Assembly: GCA_964035775.1 (NCBI GenBank)
Contig: OZ038312.1
Span: 18,446,713-18,510,712 of the forward strand
Source of the DNA: Osedax frankpressi
Taxonomy: Eukaryota > Annelida > Polychaeta > Sabellida > Siboglinidae
Direction of reading: 5' to 3'
DNA length: 64,000 nt
How positions within the stretch are numbered: position 1 is the first letter of the stretch; every line of letters begins with the position of its first letter. Position numbers and translations under genes: made by a program. A model generated the notes under the pieces. It was not told where the DNA came from. It saw only the letters and a program-made list of their open reading frames with translations, and made no database searches. This document shows, piece by piece, positions 9,801 through 18,229 of the stretch.

Positions 9801-12690
9801 TCACGTGACTCGTATGATTTACGATAAACCGCCGAATCAGCGATAAATCAAGGGTATACATCAAAAAGGCAAAAGGCTGGGTTTTATATTTCTATATCGG
9901 GGGGAGAGGGAGAGAGAGAGGGAGAGGGAGAGGGAGAGATAATTTATGCATACCTGATTTTAAATAGTAGTGTATGGAATGGTCGAAACATATCGCTGAT
10001 TTCATTAGCATCGAGGTCGGGGTTCAAGGGTCCAACGGGAAACACCAAAAGTCCACTGCGGGAAGTGGGGTTTTGGGTTGGTCACGCACTCCCCCGGAGA
10101 TCTAGATATACGTCTACACAAACTGAATAAGAACTCGAGGCCCTCGAGGGGGCGAGCTTCTAACAGCTTCTAATATAACAAGCCGATATACAAACAGTGC
10201 ACTCGAAAACATTGTTTACACTAGGTAGTGAGGAGTGCCATAAAGTGGCAGTTGGTCAGTCAGTCGGTCAGTCGTAAAAATCAGATAAAACAAGGCCAGT
10301 TGGTATTGAGTGCATAGCGCCGAACGTGGGTTCTATTATAATGCCAACTAGTAGAGGTTTGGGCAACTCGACAAACGCTGTAATGGAAAACTAAACAAAT
10401 TTGAAGTCTCGGGGAAAAAAAGCCGAATACCGTAAGCTATAGTGGGAGACTACGGAGGGGGCCCGGGAGTAGTGGGAGACTACGGAGGGGGCCCGGGAGT
10501 AGTGGGAGGCGGGTGGTAGGCGGGTGTGAGGCGGGTGGGAGGGGGGTGTGAGGCGGGTGGGAGGCGGGGGGGGAGGGGGGTGTGAGGCGGGTGGGAGGGG
10601 GGTGGTAGGCGGGTGGGAGGCGGGTGGGAGGCGGGGGGGAGGGGGGTGTGAGGCGGGTGGGAGGCGGGTGGGAGGCGGGGGGGAGGGGGGTGTGAGGCGG
10701 GTGGGAGGGGGGTGGGAGGGGGGTGTGAGGCGGGTGGGAGGCGGTGAGAGGCGGGGGGGGTGGGTGGGAGGCGGGTACTCACCATACAATGGCGAGGCGA
10801 GGGATGCTGAACATGAGGCCCGGGTCGCAGTCGTCTAAATCGCACTGGGATACTAGTTTCCGCTTGAGCGCACGCGTTGTAGTGTCGCAGAATAACACGG
10901 TGATGTCCTGAATCTGGTCGTACTCCTTGACCGACTTCACCGTGACCATGGCCGAAACGTAGCTGTGGACGCATCGAGGAACAATGATTAAAGGAGGAGG
11001 AGAGCGAACTGAAAGTTGATCAAGAAACGATTAAATCGCGGGAGAGATGAAAGTAGATTGTAAAGATTTGTTTGAGAAATGAAAATGATATTAATCGTTA
11101 AAAGGTAGAATCGTATAAAGATTTAATGGTAAATAAAGAAAATTCAAGAAATAAAAAATAGTTCAGACGTCAAAATGACGTGTGCAATAAATTACAGAAA
11201 AAAAGTGATTTCAGATTCGCTGTTTGCGAAAGCAGAATTAGTATCAGTTATAAAGGTAGTATTAGCAGGAGTGGTAGCAGGAATGGTAGTAGAAGGTGTG
11301 GTGGTCGTAAGGGTGGTACTAACTCAAATCGAGATTGTATAAGCTAGGCAATATTAACAAGCGATTACAATGGACATAAAAAGAGGTTAAATATTAAAGT
11401 AAACTGTAAACAAATACAGTAAAGGTCCATAGATCGGTCACATGACGGCGATGAAGAAAGACGTCTAGGTCCGACCAATCGAAACCGATTATTATCATAA
11501 CAAACAAGTGAGTTATCGTGAATGAGTGAATGACTGGCTGAGGTATTCGCGTGGAAGAAGTTGCGAATAATGAAAGAGAATGATTAATGAGAAAGTATAC
11601 AAACCATAATTCAAATTCTGCAAACATTCGGTCGAAATCGATGAGAGCTTTGCGAATCTGAAATCACGATTCAATTAGAGATCAAGAGGCTAAAAGAGGT
11701 ACTCGTCGCGGCGACAGCCTTATATGGTAAGAGCGTTTCAATGACAATAAAGATAGGTAGACAGTACGAAGCCGCCGACGCCGGGGAGTAGACAGAAGAG
11801 CCGGCGTCGAGGAATGTAGGGCGGTTGGGACTAGAAAGTGTGTTGCTAGCTAACGGGGCGAGGGCTAGCTAACGGGGCGAGGGCTAGCTAACGGGGCGAG
11901 GGCTAGCTAACGGGGCGAGGGCTAGCTAACCTTGGGTGTGTAGTCGGTAATGTCGCGAAGGCATTGGTCGCGCAAGAGCGAACGCAGGAATTCGAGGTGA
12001 CGCGTCATCTTAGTGGCCAAGGGTCGCATGTAGGCACTCTCCACTTCCCGGTTCAGTATCGAGGAACCGGCGGCGAGGCACTGCGAGGAGAAAGGGAAAA
12101 CTGCACGAGGGATAGAGGGAAGACTGCAGGAGGGATAGAGGGAAGACTGCACGAGGGAAAACTGCACGAGGGATAGAGGGAAGACTGCACCAGGGATAGA
12201 TGTCTCCTTACTACCGGAGCGAACACTCTTAAAGACAGAAATACAAGGTGGCGAGCGTCAGAAAAGAGCGTCAGAAGTTATCGCCGCAGATAAAGTGCGT
12301 CGACGTCGGTTGAACTGACCTCGGCTCCGAACCAAAGTTGGCCGGACAGCGAATCCTGGAGTACGTCGTCCGGAAATTTGGCGCGAAAGTCTCGCGACGC
12401 CTTGTGGTACTCGCAGATGGTCACCATCATAATCTGCGGGTATTGCGAGGTGGGTAATCGCGCGCTCGCGAGAGAGAGTTATCGCCGTATCGCCGTCGTA
12501 GCCGAACGCTAGCTCCGCCTACCTGTTCGATAACTCGCAACACCTTGTCCTGGCAACTTCGCAGACGGGTCACCCACGATGAACATCGGTCCGGTTCCTT
12601 GCGACCGTCGAATCGGTCGAGTTCGGCAGCCACAGAGTTCAGATCCTCGTCGGCGTAGAAGAAACGGGCCAACAGGGAAGTGTCGGACTT
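3741..12690 (-). CDS. LST2: LST2 / ZFYVE28 homologue, 12 exons, lacks first exon
   Basis: Endosomal FYVE-finger protein. Known family role (LST-2 in worm, ZFYVE28 in human): binds PI3P on endosomes and affects EGF-receptor sorting. Exons in order: 12690-12523, 12433-12320, 12080-11931, 11657-11605, 10962-10783, 10055-9954, 9467-9349, 8400-8263, 7289-7154, 6717-6662, 6195-5885, 3857-3741. All splice phases agree and the total is 1644 bases (547 codons plus stop). The N-terminal part carries the family landmarks [48 protein letters not shown] and FRPFHTLL. The C-terminus is a complete FYVE domain. The product is shorter than human ZFYVE28 (about 890) because the disordered middle is small. The first exon, expected to encode about 12-15 residues, was not found. 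Almost every intron holds tandem repeats. Confidence 0.93.
4203..5071. repeat. 11-bp minisatellite with two alternating unit types
   Basis: About 79 copies of GTGAGGGTTTA or GTGAGGGTATA inside the last LST2 intron. Only one base (T/A) separates the two common types, and blocks of the same order recur, showing segmental duplication inside the array. Confidence 0.97.
5072..5318. other. Intron sequence without feature
   Basis: Unique AT-rich part of the last LST2 intron; nothing recognised. Confidence 0.5.
5319..5515. repeat. Purine-rich (GGGAGG/GGTGTGG) repeat
   Basis: Plus strand almost entirely purine plus T, with GGAGGGAGGGGTGTG-like units. On the transcribed minus strand this is a long C/T tract. 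The open frames on both strands are low complexity. Confidence 0.85.
5795..5880. repeat. About 22-bp tandem repeat next to LST2 exon 12 donor
   Basis: Four degenerate units containing TGCGYCAYRYGYGTATATTRCG. The array begins within a few bases of the exon 12 donor site. Confidence 0.65.
5885..6195 (-). CDS. LST2: LST2 exon 12, first half of the FYVE finger
   Basis: Starts [20 protein letters not shown], equivalent to the human segment before the FYVE domain. After an acidic/Gly stretch comes WVPD (the WxxD motif), CAGC (zinc ligands 1-2) and the [10 protein letters not shown] basic PI3P-binding motif with ligands 3-4. Acceptor CTGTTCAG, donor GTTAGT. Confidence 0.96.
6196..6555. other. LST2 intron, unique sequence
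   Basis: AT-rich intron between exons 11 and 12; nothing recognised apart from the GA run that follows. Confidence 0.5.
6556..6648. repeat. (GA)n microsatellite
   Basis: About 45 GA repeats, ending 14 bases from the exon 11 donor. Read on the minus strand it is a CT run. Confidence 0.95.
6662..6717 (-). CDS. LST2: LST2 exon 11
   Basis: Encodes [18 protein letters not shown], matching human [18 protein letters not shown]. Donor GTTAGT. The acceptor (GATGCCAG) has a poor pyrimidine tract, so the 5' edge is less sure. Confidence 0.85.
6807..6868. repeat. (GT)n microsatellite
   Basis: About 30 GT repeats with one TATG interruption, in the intron between LST2 exons 10 and 11. Confidence 0.95.
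7065..7144. repeat. 37-bp direct duplication next to LST2 exon 10 donor
   Basis: Two copies of a unit starting GGAATTGAACTTAAAAGTAT, plus a degenerate third, ending 4 bases before the exon 10 donor. Confidence 0.85.
7154..7289 (-). CDS. LST2: LST2 exon 10 (disordered, acidic)
   Basis: 44 complete codons, including [16 protein letters not shown] and the acidic end [11 protein letters not shown]. No clear match to the human middle region, but acceptor TTATTTAG, donor GTTAGT and both phases fit the neighbouring exons exactly. Confidence 0.6.
7380..7460. repeat. GTGTGTGGAAATAAGGA-type tandem repeat
   Basis: Three to four copies of a 17-bp unit preceded by AGTAATAA repeats, in the LST2 intron between exons 9 and 10. 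Confidence 0.8.
7538..7742. repeat. 20-bp minisatellite, about 10 copies
   Basis: Units resemble GAATAGGGTGAAATGTACAA. The open frames across it ([11 protein letters not shown]-type) are repeat by-products. Confidence 0.92.
8036..8250. repeat. 20-bp minisatellite, about 10 copies
   Basis: Units resemble TTGCATAACAATGCTATCTA. It lies just downstream of the LST2 exon 9 donor. On the minus strand some units read ATAGTTAGCATTG and so repeat the GTTAGC donor motif. Confidence 0.92.
8263..8400 (-). CDS. LST2: LST2 exon 9 (disordered middle region)
   Basis: 45 complete codons in the only frame that joins exons 8 and 10 in phase: Ser/Gly/Arg-rich, with [10 protein letters not shown], which recalls the GTSSCSC segment of human ZFYVE28. 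Acceptor CACTATTCAG. The donor may be GTTAGC (used here) or GTAAAC six bases earlier; both keep phase. Confidence 0.65.
8425..8467. repeat. 21-bp duplication by LST2 exon 9 acceptor
   Basis: Two copies of CGACATTCATACGCAGATT, directly upstream (minus sense) of the exon 9 acceptor. Confidence 0.8.
8505..8735. repeat. 20-bp minisatellite, about 11 copies
   Basis: Units resemble ATAGGGAGATATAGGAATGT, with 22-24 bp variants that insert ACA. Intron 8/9 of LST2. Confidence 0.92.
8773..9130. repeat. 15-bp minisatellite, about 24 copies
   Basis: Units are GATGAAGTGAGCAAA with A/G and C/T variants. The period is a multiple of three, so both strands stay open (SKDEVSKDE on plus, [10 protein letters not shown] on minus); there is no sign of a gene. 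Confidence 0.96.
9168..9259. repeat. 10-bp repeat, about 9 copies
   Basis: Units TGGGTTAGGC and TGGGATAGAC alternate, then become homogeneous. Intron 8/9 of LST2. Confidence 0.9.
9267..9346. repeat. 11-bp repeat abutting LST2 exon 8 donor
   Basis: Seven copies of AGGGCGTATAG. On the minus strand the exon 8 donor GTTAGC passes straight into GCCCTCTATAC units, leaving essentially no unique intron sequence in between. Confidence 0.93.
9349..9467 (-). CDS. LST2: LST2 exon 8
   Basis: Encodes [15 protein letters not shown] and [11 protein letters not shown], matching the family's LLQTLTEEELHTLE region. Acceptor CCCCTATAG, donor GTTAGC directly followed by an 11-bp tandem array. Confidence 0.88.
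9468..9953. other. LST2 intron 7/8
   Basis: Unique sequence with a GGGGGGGCGGGGGGGCG tract beside the exon 8 acceptor and a GA-rich run (about 9899-9940) beside the exon 7 donor. No exon recognised. Confidence 0.55.
9954..10055 (-). CDS. LST2: LST2 exon 7
   Basis: 33 complete codons: [15 protein letters not shown], then [15 protein letters not shown]; human counterpart GLVVYADGPLNLD with [11 protein letters not shown]. Acceptor CTTCCCGCAG, donor GTATGC followed within about 15 bases by a CT-rich microsatellite. Confidence 0.93.
10440..10500. repeat. 30-bp duplication
   Basis: Two identical copies of a unit beginning AGTGGGAGACTACGGAGGGG, leading into the G-rich array. Confidence 0.9.
10501..10775. 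repeat. G-rich minisatellite (GGGTGGGAGGC units)
   Basis: Units of about 11-12 bp, GGCGGGTGGGAGGC-like, with GGGGGG variants. It is G-rich on plus and C-rich on the LST2 sense strand, and begins right after the exon 6 donor. Many G3+ runs could form quadruplexes on the non-coding strand. Confidence 0.95.
10783..10962 (-). CDS. LST2: LST2 exon 6
   Basis: 59 complete codons, starting [10 protein letters not shown] and ending [10 protein letters not shown] plus a split Cys codon. Donor GTGAGT, which runs straight into a C-rich (minus strand) minisatellite. Confidence 0.95.
10963..11604. other. LST2 intron 5/6
   Basis: Mostly unique sequence with a small GGTAGTARCAGGARTGG repeat near 11250-11300. 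No other feature. Confidence 0.55.
11605..11657 (-). CDS. LST2: LST2 exon 5
   Basis: Short exon of 17 codons plus two bases, reading [17 protein letters not shown] (human REALRHFDVLFAEFEL). Acceptor TGATTTCAG, donor GTTTGT. The split codon joins to the next exon as Cys before YVSAMV. Confidence 0.9.
11843..11930 (-). repeat. 19-bp repeat that duplicates the LST2 exon 4 donor
   Basis: Four full units plus a partial unit of GCTAGCTAACGGGGCGAGG. The unit contains, on the minus strand, GTTAGC, the exact donor used by exon 4, so five tandem copies of the donor hexamer lie 19 bases apart. Confidence 0.95.
11931..12080 (-). CDS. LST2: LST2 exon 4
   Basis: 50 codons, phase 0/0, beginning [15 protein letters not shown], with [13 protein letters not shown] and ending YTPK. 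Human counterpart: CLAAGSIIMNRELES. Donor GTTAGC; the donor and what follows are repeated five times in the intron. Confidence 0.95.
12081..12205 (-). repeat. Repeat that duplicates an acceptor-like tract before LST2 exon 4
   Basis: Imperfect units of about 16-24 bp. On the minus strand they read CTTCCCTCTATCCCTCGTGC followed by AG, i.e. a pyrimidine tract ending in a GCAG acceptor. The true acceptor (CTCCTCGCAG) is the last of the series. Confidence 0.88.
12320..12433 (-). CDS. LST2: LST2 exon 3
   Basis: 38 codons, phase 0/0, ending in SGQLWFGAE, a near-identical match to the family's AGQLWFGAE. Acceptor ACCCGCAG, donor GTCAGT. Confidence 0.94.
12523..12690 (-). CDS. LST2: LST2 exon 2 (N-terminal helical region)
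   Basis: 56 codons in phase 0/0. It reads [18 protein letters not shown] onward, matching the human LLARFYYADEELN segment, then DGRKEPDRC and RSCQDKVL. The acceptor is CCGCCAG and the donor GTAGGC. The next intron is only 89 bases. Confidence 0.93.
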
Positions 12691-12831
12691 CTGGCGGTAG
12701 TTGGGGTCGAGGTTAGAATGCGTAGGGTTTAGGTTTCGCTCTAGGAAGGTTTAGCCCTAATAAGGCGGAGGGTTCCCGTACGGGATTTCTTGCTAAAACA
12801 CTTGGTTCGCTATAGTCCCACGTTGAATGTG

Positions 12832-12998
12832 GGTAGGATCTACTGTAGGATCTACTATAGGATCTACTTTAGGATCTACTGTAGGATCTACTGTAGGATC
12901 TATTGTAGGATCTACTGTAGGATCTATTGTAGGATCTATTGTAGGATCTAATGTAGGATCTATTGTAGGAACTATTGTAGGATCTATTGTAGGAATGC
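12832..12998. repeat. 12-bp minisatellite, about 14 copies
   Basis: Units of GTAGGATCTACT with C/T/A variants, upstream of LST2 exon 2 in the presumed first intron. Open frames (DPTIDPTVDPT-type) are by-products. Confidence 0.94.
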
Positions 12999-13370
12999 GT
13001 AGGTGATAATGCACATACAACAAATAGTTTGAGGAGGAACAATAGGGTATTTGCTAGGAAGAGAGGTTGACGACACTAATGATAATACCAATTGTTTACG
13101 CAATGCTATTGTTTATTATTTGAACACTTATTGTATTTATTTATGTATGTTTTTTAGTGAAAACCCATCACTATGTCTATTCACCACTGATTATTATCAT
13201 AACTCTTTGTAATAGTTCGTTCATAGATCTCATAATCATCTCGTATTACTTAAATCGCTGAGGAATGAAGTCAGCCTATCCAATGTCAAAGTTCGAAAGG
13301 GGGTGGGGGGAAATCACTTATGCGGGACTCGCCATCCATAGTGCACAGGGTTACGCATTACGTACAGTGT
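12999..13370. other. No feature seen
   Basis: Unique AT-rich sequence. I searched it for the first LST2 exon (expected to encode something like NRFRKWLYKP) without success. Confidence 0.4.
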
Positions 13371-13460
13371 AGACTGTACAGTATACACTGTACAGTGTAG
13401 ACTGTACACGTCCCAATGCTGTACACTGTACACCGTACAGTGTACACGTCCCAATGCTGA
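13371..13460. repeat. Dyad-rich GTACAGTGTA repeat
   Basis: Overlapping inverted motifs TACACTGTACAGTGTA with a CGTCCCAATGCTG spacer used twice. It can fold into several hairpins. Similar GTAC dyads form arrays at 46.7 and 51 kb. Confidence 0.85.
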
Positions 13461-13505
13461 TTGTGATTCATATAGCAGGCCATCAATCATCGCGACACAT
13501 ATCAA

Positions 13506-13557
13506 ATATCTTAAGTTAACATCTTAAGTTAATGTCTTAAGTTAATGTCTTAAGTTG
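13506..13557. repeat. 14-bp repeat, 4 copies
   Basis: Units of TCTTAAGTTAATG, slightly diverged. Confidence 0.85.
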
Positions 13558-13683
13558 GCAGAAGTGCTGAGAAGAAAATTAATAAGTTAACTTGCTTTTT
13601 GCGATAGATTTATCATTCTAGAGAATGTGTAAGTTACACTTATATTGAACTAATTCAAAACAATATTAATATATATATTATAT

Positions 13684-13799
13684 AACATACATACATACAT
13701 ACATACATACATACATACATACATACATACATACATACATACATACATACATACATACATACATACATACATACATACATACATACATACATACATACA

Positions 13800-13833
<34 letters not shown>

Positions 13834-13850
13834 CATACATACATATATAT
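13684..13850. repeat. (CATA)n tetranucleotide array
   Basis: About 40 perfect ATAC/CATA repeats, followed by TA-rich variants. Confidence 0.97.
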
Positions 13851-13869
13851 ATATACATATTGAGGCTGC

Positions 13870-16030
13870 AATATAATATGTTATGAATAAAGTCTAGTTT
13901 AAAGTCTAGTGTAGATTCTAGTGTAAAGTCTAGTATATAATCTAATATAAAGTACTACGGAAAGTTTAGTGTAAAGTAAAGTGTAATGTCTACAGTGTAA
14001 AGTCTACAATGCATAACGAAGAGCATGTAATTAAAAACAACTATAATTCATTGTAAACCTATGATACATTGCGAACAATACCATTTTGTATTGTTCTTAT
14101 TGCGATATAATTAGTGATCAACCGACATCTAGGAAACATCTAAATAGAGAGTGATAGATATATATTACAAAATATGTAGTCTACAGCACGTAGCGGTCAA
14201 GCTCGAACTGACCAATAAGGTCAGTGCACTGGGCATAACGTATTGGCCCAATACAATGACACGATAGTGTTTAGAATCGAATATATAAAATATTCGATTC
14301 TACTATTACCTGTAAAGAAACTCACATACGCATTCGCATAGGATTTGGGCTGGTTATGTAGTAGTTGACGAAGGATTGGGGTGAGTGGAGTTTGGGGGGA
14401 GAGGGGGAGAGGGGTAGTGGTTGTTAAGCCGTAGAGTAGGTGTTTGTTCGTACCCGGGTCCCCAAGTATCGAGATGTTTTTACTAGAATAAGAGATACCA
14501 ATTTAGCACATCTGCAAGCGATGAGGCGCACGTTAATTATTACAGGTCAAAGGTCAACGTCAGGGGATCAAATGAAAAGGTCGCTATACTATGTAAATAG
14601 CGGCCAATAATAGAAAAAGAATACCGGGTATTCACATGCATCGTAAATTGGAGATACCGTTGTCGTTATAAACACGTGCACACTATTGGTTAACCATTAA
14701 TACAGGCGAGTCTTTAAAGGTCACCAAAGATCATTAGCGGAGGTCACTAACTGGAGGAACAGGCGACATGTCAACAAACCTTAGACGTAAACAATATCAA
14801 ATCAATTGCCCCATATTCGGCTTTACGCCCATCTCATTAAGCCACGCCTTTGAAACTAGTAACAGATGGTTGAAACTATCCCCTTTACAACTCGTAAAAC
14901 AATAATGTGCACAACAACAATGCAAATAATAAAGAAAACCGCCACAAACGGTAAATACATAATTCATTGCGCAATCATAAATAAAACGCAGTAGACGGCA
15001 GACAGAGGTGCCAGGGGTTAAAGGTCTTACCTGGTCGACCCGCACCTACGCAAAGATCAATACGCAAAGGTCAGCTAAGTATAGGCGTCTACACCCGGAA
15101 TCCGGAGGCGACAAAGGCGCGTATGGGTTACCACGATTACTAGCGAAACTTCTAGGGTTTACTATCTACGTTATTTGGAACTACAAACGGCCGTTTGCTC
15201 CGTATATCGGTCGGTATCTAGAATGTAGTCATGTATTATTAATCGTATTAATATGCGCGCGCGTATTATGTCGGAAATCCGTACCAGAATAGAATAGATA
15301 TAGAATAGAATAGATGTCCGCTAAAATCTCCGCGTAATCGCTTCTGAAACCGCCGTTATACCGGGGTCGTTATACTGAGGCTCTGCTTAAAAGAAATCTA
15401 GGTCGGGGCTTAGAGAATACACGACTAGATCGGAGAGGGGTTCGGATAATGTAGTCACGAAAGTATACCAGTTGGTATGAGGGGGGGCCGACCATCAGCC
15501 ACGTTATGACTAACGGAACTGCGTTCTAGTACGGTATTATATTCGCAACTGGTACATAGAGCTACTTCCTCTTAGTCTCGATGTGCGAACGATCGCCGGT
15601 GATATACGATGAGAAATACGATAACTCAACCGATACCGATTAGAATATCCATACCCACATCGTCACCCACATCGTCACCTATAACCACATATAACCACAT
15701 CCCACGCAAACCCGGACTCTCCGTGTGACACAGTTTATCGAAACACTCACCCTAACACGCATAGGACAACCGAGTATAACATTCACCAACGTAGGCAATA
15801 AGTACTAACGCGATATCGTCATACGATATCTATTATCGTATTTATGGGATACATGTACGCTGTGAATGATTACGTTGTGTATAAATCTATAGGTGTAGCT
15901 CTATATTAGCTAAGGGGCGTGGTTTAGAGTAACAGCAAACAACAAACATGTATAAATAGCAGTAAATGAACAAATATACTAATTTGACGATGTTTAATAC
16001 AATAAGATATCGCGATTAGCATTAATATAA
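13870..16030. other. Intergenic, no gene recognised
   Basis: Contains degenerate AAGTCTAGTGTA repeats (13895-14010) and otherwise unique sequence of about 40% GC. The two frames at 14797-15292 show no domain, membrane or codon signal that I would defend. A GTCGACCAG-GTAAGA donor-like site (minus strand, near 15030) is the only splice-like feature. Confidence 0.45.
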
Positions 16031-16039
16031 TTATTACTG

Positions 16040-17190
16040 CATGCGAATGAGTCAGTCAGCCATCCAGCCAGCCAGTCAGTAGTTAGTCAGTAGTTAGACA
16101 GTAGTTAGACAGTAGTTAGACAGTCAGTCAGCCAACCAATCAGTCAGCCAACCAATCAGTCAGCCAACCAACCAGCCAGCCAACCATCCAGTCAGTAGTT
16201 AGACAGTCAGTCAGTCATCCAGTCAGTTAGTTCGTCAGTAAGTCAGTTAGTTCGTCAGTAAGTCAGTTAGTCAGTCAGTTAGTCAGTCAGTTAGTCAGTT
16301 AGTCAGTCAATTAGTCAGTCAATTAGTTAGTCAGTCAGTTAGTCAGTCAGTTAGTCAGTCAGTTAGTTAGTCAGTTAGTTAGTCAGTTAGTCAGTCAGTC
16401 AGCCAGTCAGTCAGTCAGTTAGTCAGTTAGTCAGTCAGTTAGTCAGTCAGTTAGTCAGTCAGTTAGCCAGTCAGTTAGCCAGTCAGTTAGCCAGTCAGTT
16501 AGTCAGTCAGTTAGTCAGTCAGTTAGTCAGTCAGTTAGTCAGTCAGTTAGTCAGTCAGTTAGTCAGTCAGTTAGTCAGTCAGTTAGTCAGTCAGTTAGTC
16601 AGTCAGTTAGTCAGTCAGTTAGTCAGTCAGTTAGTCAGTCAGTTAGTCAGTCAGTTAGTCAGTCAGTTAGTCAGTCAGTTAGTCAGTCAGTTAGTCAGTC
16701 AGTTAGTCAGTCAGTTAGTCAGTCAGTTAGTCAGTCAGTTAGTCAGTCAGTTAGTCAGTCAGTTAGTCAGTCAGTTAGTCAGTCAGTTAGTCAGTCAGTT
16801 AGTCAGTCAGTTAGTCAGTCAGTTAGTCAGTCAGTTAGTCAGTCAGTTAGTCAGTCAGTTAGTCAGTCAGTTAGTCAGTCAGTTAGTCAGTCAGTTAGTC
16901 AGTCAGTTAGTCAGTCAGTTAGTCAGTCAGTTAGTCAGTCAGTTAGTCAGTCAGTTAGTCAGTCAGTTAGTCAGTCAGTTAGTCAGTCAGTTAGTCAGTC
17001 AGTTAGTCAGTCAGTTAGTCAGTCAGTTAGTCAGTCAGTTAGTCAGTCAGTTAGTCAGTCAGTTAGTCAGTCAGTTAGTCAGTCAGTTAGTCAGTCAGTT
17101 AGTCAGTCAGTTAGTCAGTCAGTTAGTCAGTCAGTTAGTCAGTCAGTCAGTTAGTCAGTCAGTCAGTCAGTTAGTTAGTCAGTCAGTTAG
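16040..17190. repeat. 1.1-kb array of GTTAGTCAGTCA 12-mer
   Basis: The left third is degenerate (CAGT/TAGT/CCAG variants). From about 16500 to 17150 there are more than 50 essentially perfect copies of GTTAGTCAGTCA. The gradient from degenerate edge to perfect core indicates recent expansion of the core, or assembly smoothing. Confidence 0.98.
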
Positions 17191-17466
17191 TCGCTTAGTA
17201 TCACCAGACAATGTGACACAATGTTCTATAAACTGAATTATATACATGATAAAGAGAACGTATCGATTATTTAAAACACATCGTAATAGAATGCAATTGT
17301 GGATACGTGTAAAAGAAATGGCAAGGTTGTGAACAAATATACGAGATATCGAGATGGCTATGTGATGAGAGAATAGATAACCAATCAATTAAAATATGAT
17401 ATAATAGGTGTACAGGAAGAGTTAAAAGAAGAAAGAACGATATCGGACTGGGTAGTAGGAAGTAGA

Positions 17467-17925
17467 CGTCTTTACACGATCTTTACACGATCTTTACACG
17501 ATCTTTACACGATCTTTACACGATCTTTACACGATCTTTACACGATCTTTACACGATCTTTACACGATCTTTACACGATCTTTACACGATCTTTACACGA
17601 TCTTTACACGATCTTTACACGATCTTTACACGATCTTTACACGATCTTTACACGATCTTTACACGATCTTTACACGATCTTTACACGATCTTTACACGAT
17701 CTTTACACGATCTTTACACGATCTTTACACGATCTTTACACGATCTTTACACGATCTTTACACGATCTTTACACGATCTTTACACGATCTTTACACGATC
17801 TTTACACGATCTTTACACGATCTTTACACGATCTTTACACGATCTTTACACGATCTTTACACGATCTTTACACGATCTTTACACGATCTTTACACGATCT
17901 TTACATTATCTTTACACGATATCGG
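17467..17925. repeat. 11-bp array TTTACACGATC, about 42 copies
   Basis: Near-perfect repeats, with one variant (TTTACATTATC) in the final copies. It lies 60 bases before the exon candidate at 18 kb. Confidence 0.98.
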
Positions 17926-17989
17926 GTCACTGTAAAACATCCGACTTACAGCCGACTAACTAGAGTTTCACATCCCGTTCTAACAAGCG

Positions 17990-18189
17990 ATGAGTAATGG
18001 GGGGGCAATGTTTTACAATCGCCGCCAACGTAACGGCCATAGCGGCGATAAAAACGCCATAAAACGGGAGTTAGGGACATTATGTTATCGGGCAATGACC
18101 GACTGCGTCGGGAAACGTCTGCGGGACATGAAGGACTACACTACAATAACGGTTCAATCTAGTTCTGCATTTCAACAGACCTCGGTGCA
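17990..18189 (+). CDS. Unrecognised exon candidate, probably first coding exon
   Basis: From an ATG preceded in frame by a stop (TAACAAGCG), 66 complete codons run to a plausible donor, CAG-GTTAGA. The residues are mixed and protein-like (KRELGTLCYRAMTDCVGKRL, then RDMKDYTTITVQSSSAFQQT), and GC content is higher than in the flanks. CTAAC followed by AAG just before the ATG could also be an acceptor. I do not recognise the family and found no following exon. It could be the first exon of an unrecognised plus-strand gene between LST2 and CHMP7, or a chance frame. Confidence 0.4.
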
Positions 18190-18229
18190 GGTTAGATACC
18201 TTTGCGTGCGCGTGCGTGTGAACGAGTGA

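Noticed and set aside
14797-15292. Overlapping frames on both strands in the LST2 upstream spacer
   Set aside because: No conserved motif, no splice signals in phase with LST2, and no codon bias; I could not link them to the missing first exon.
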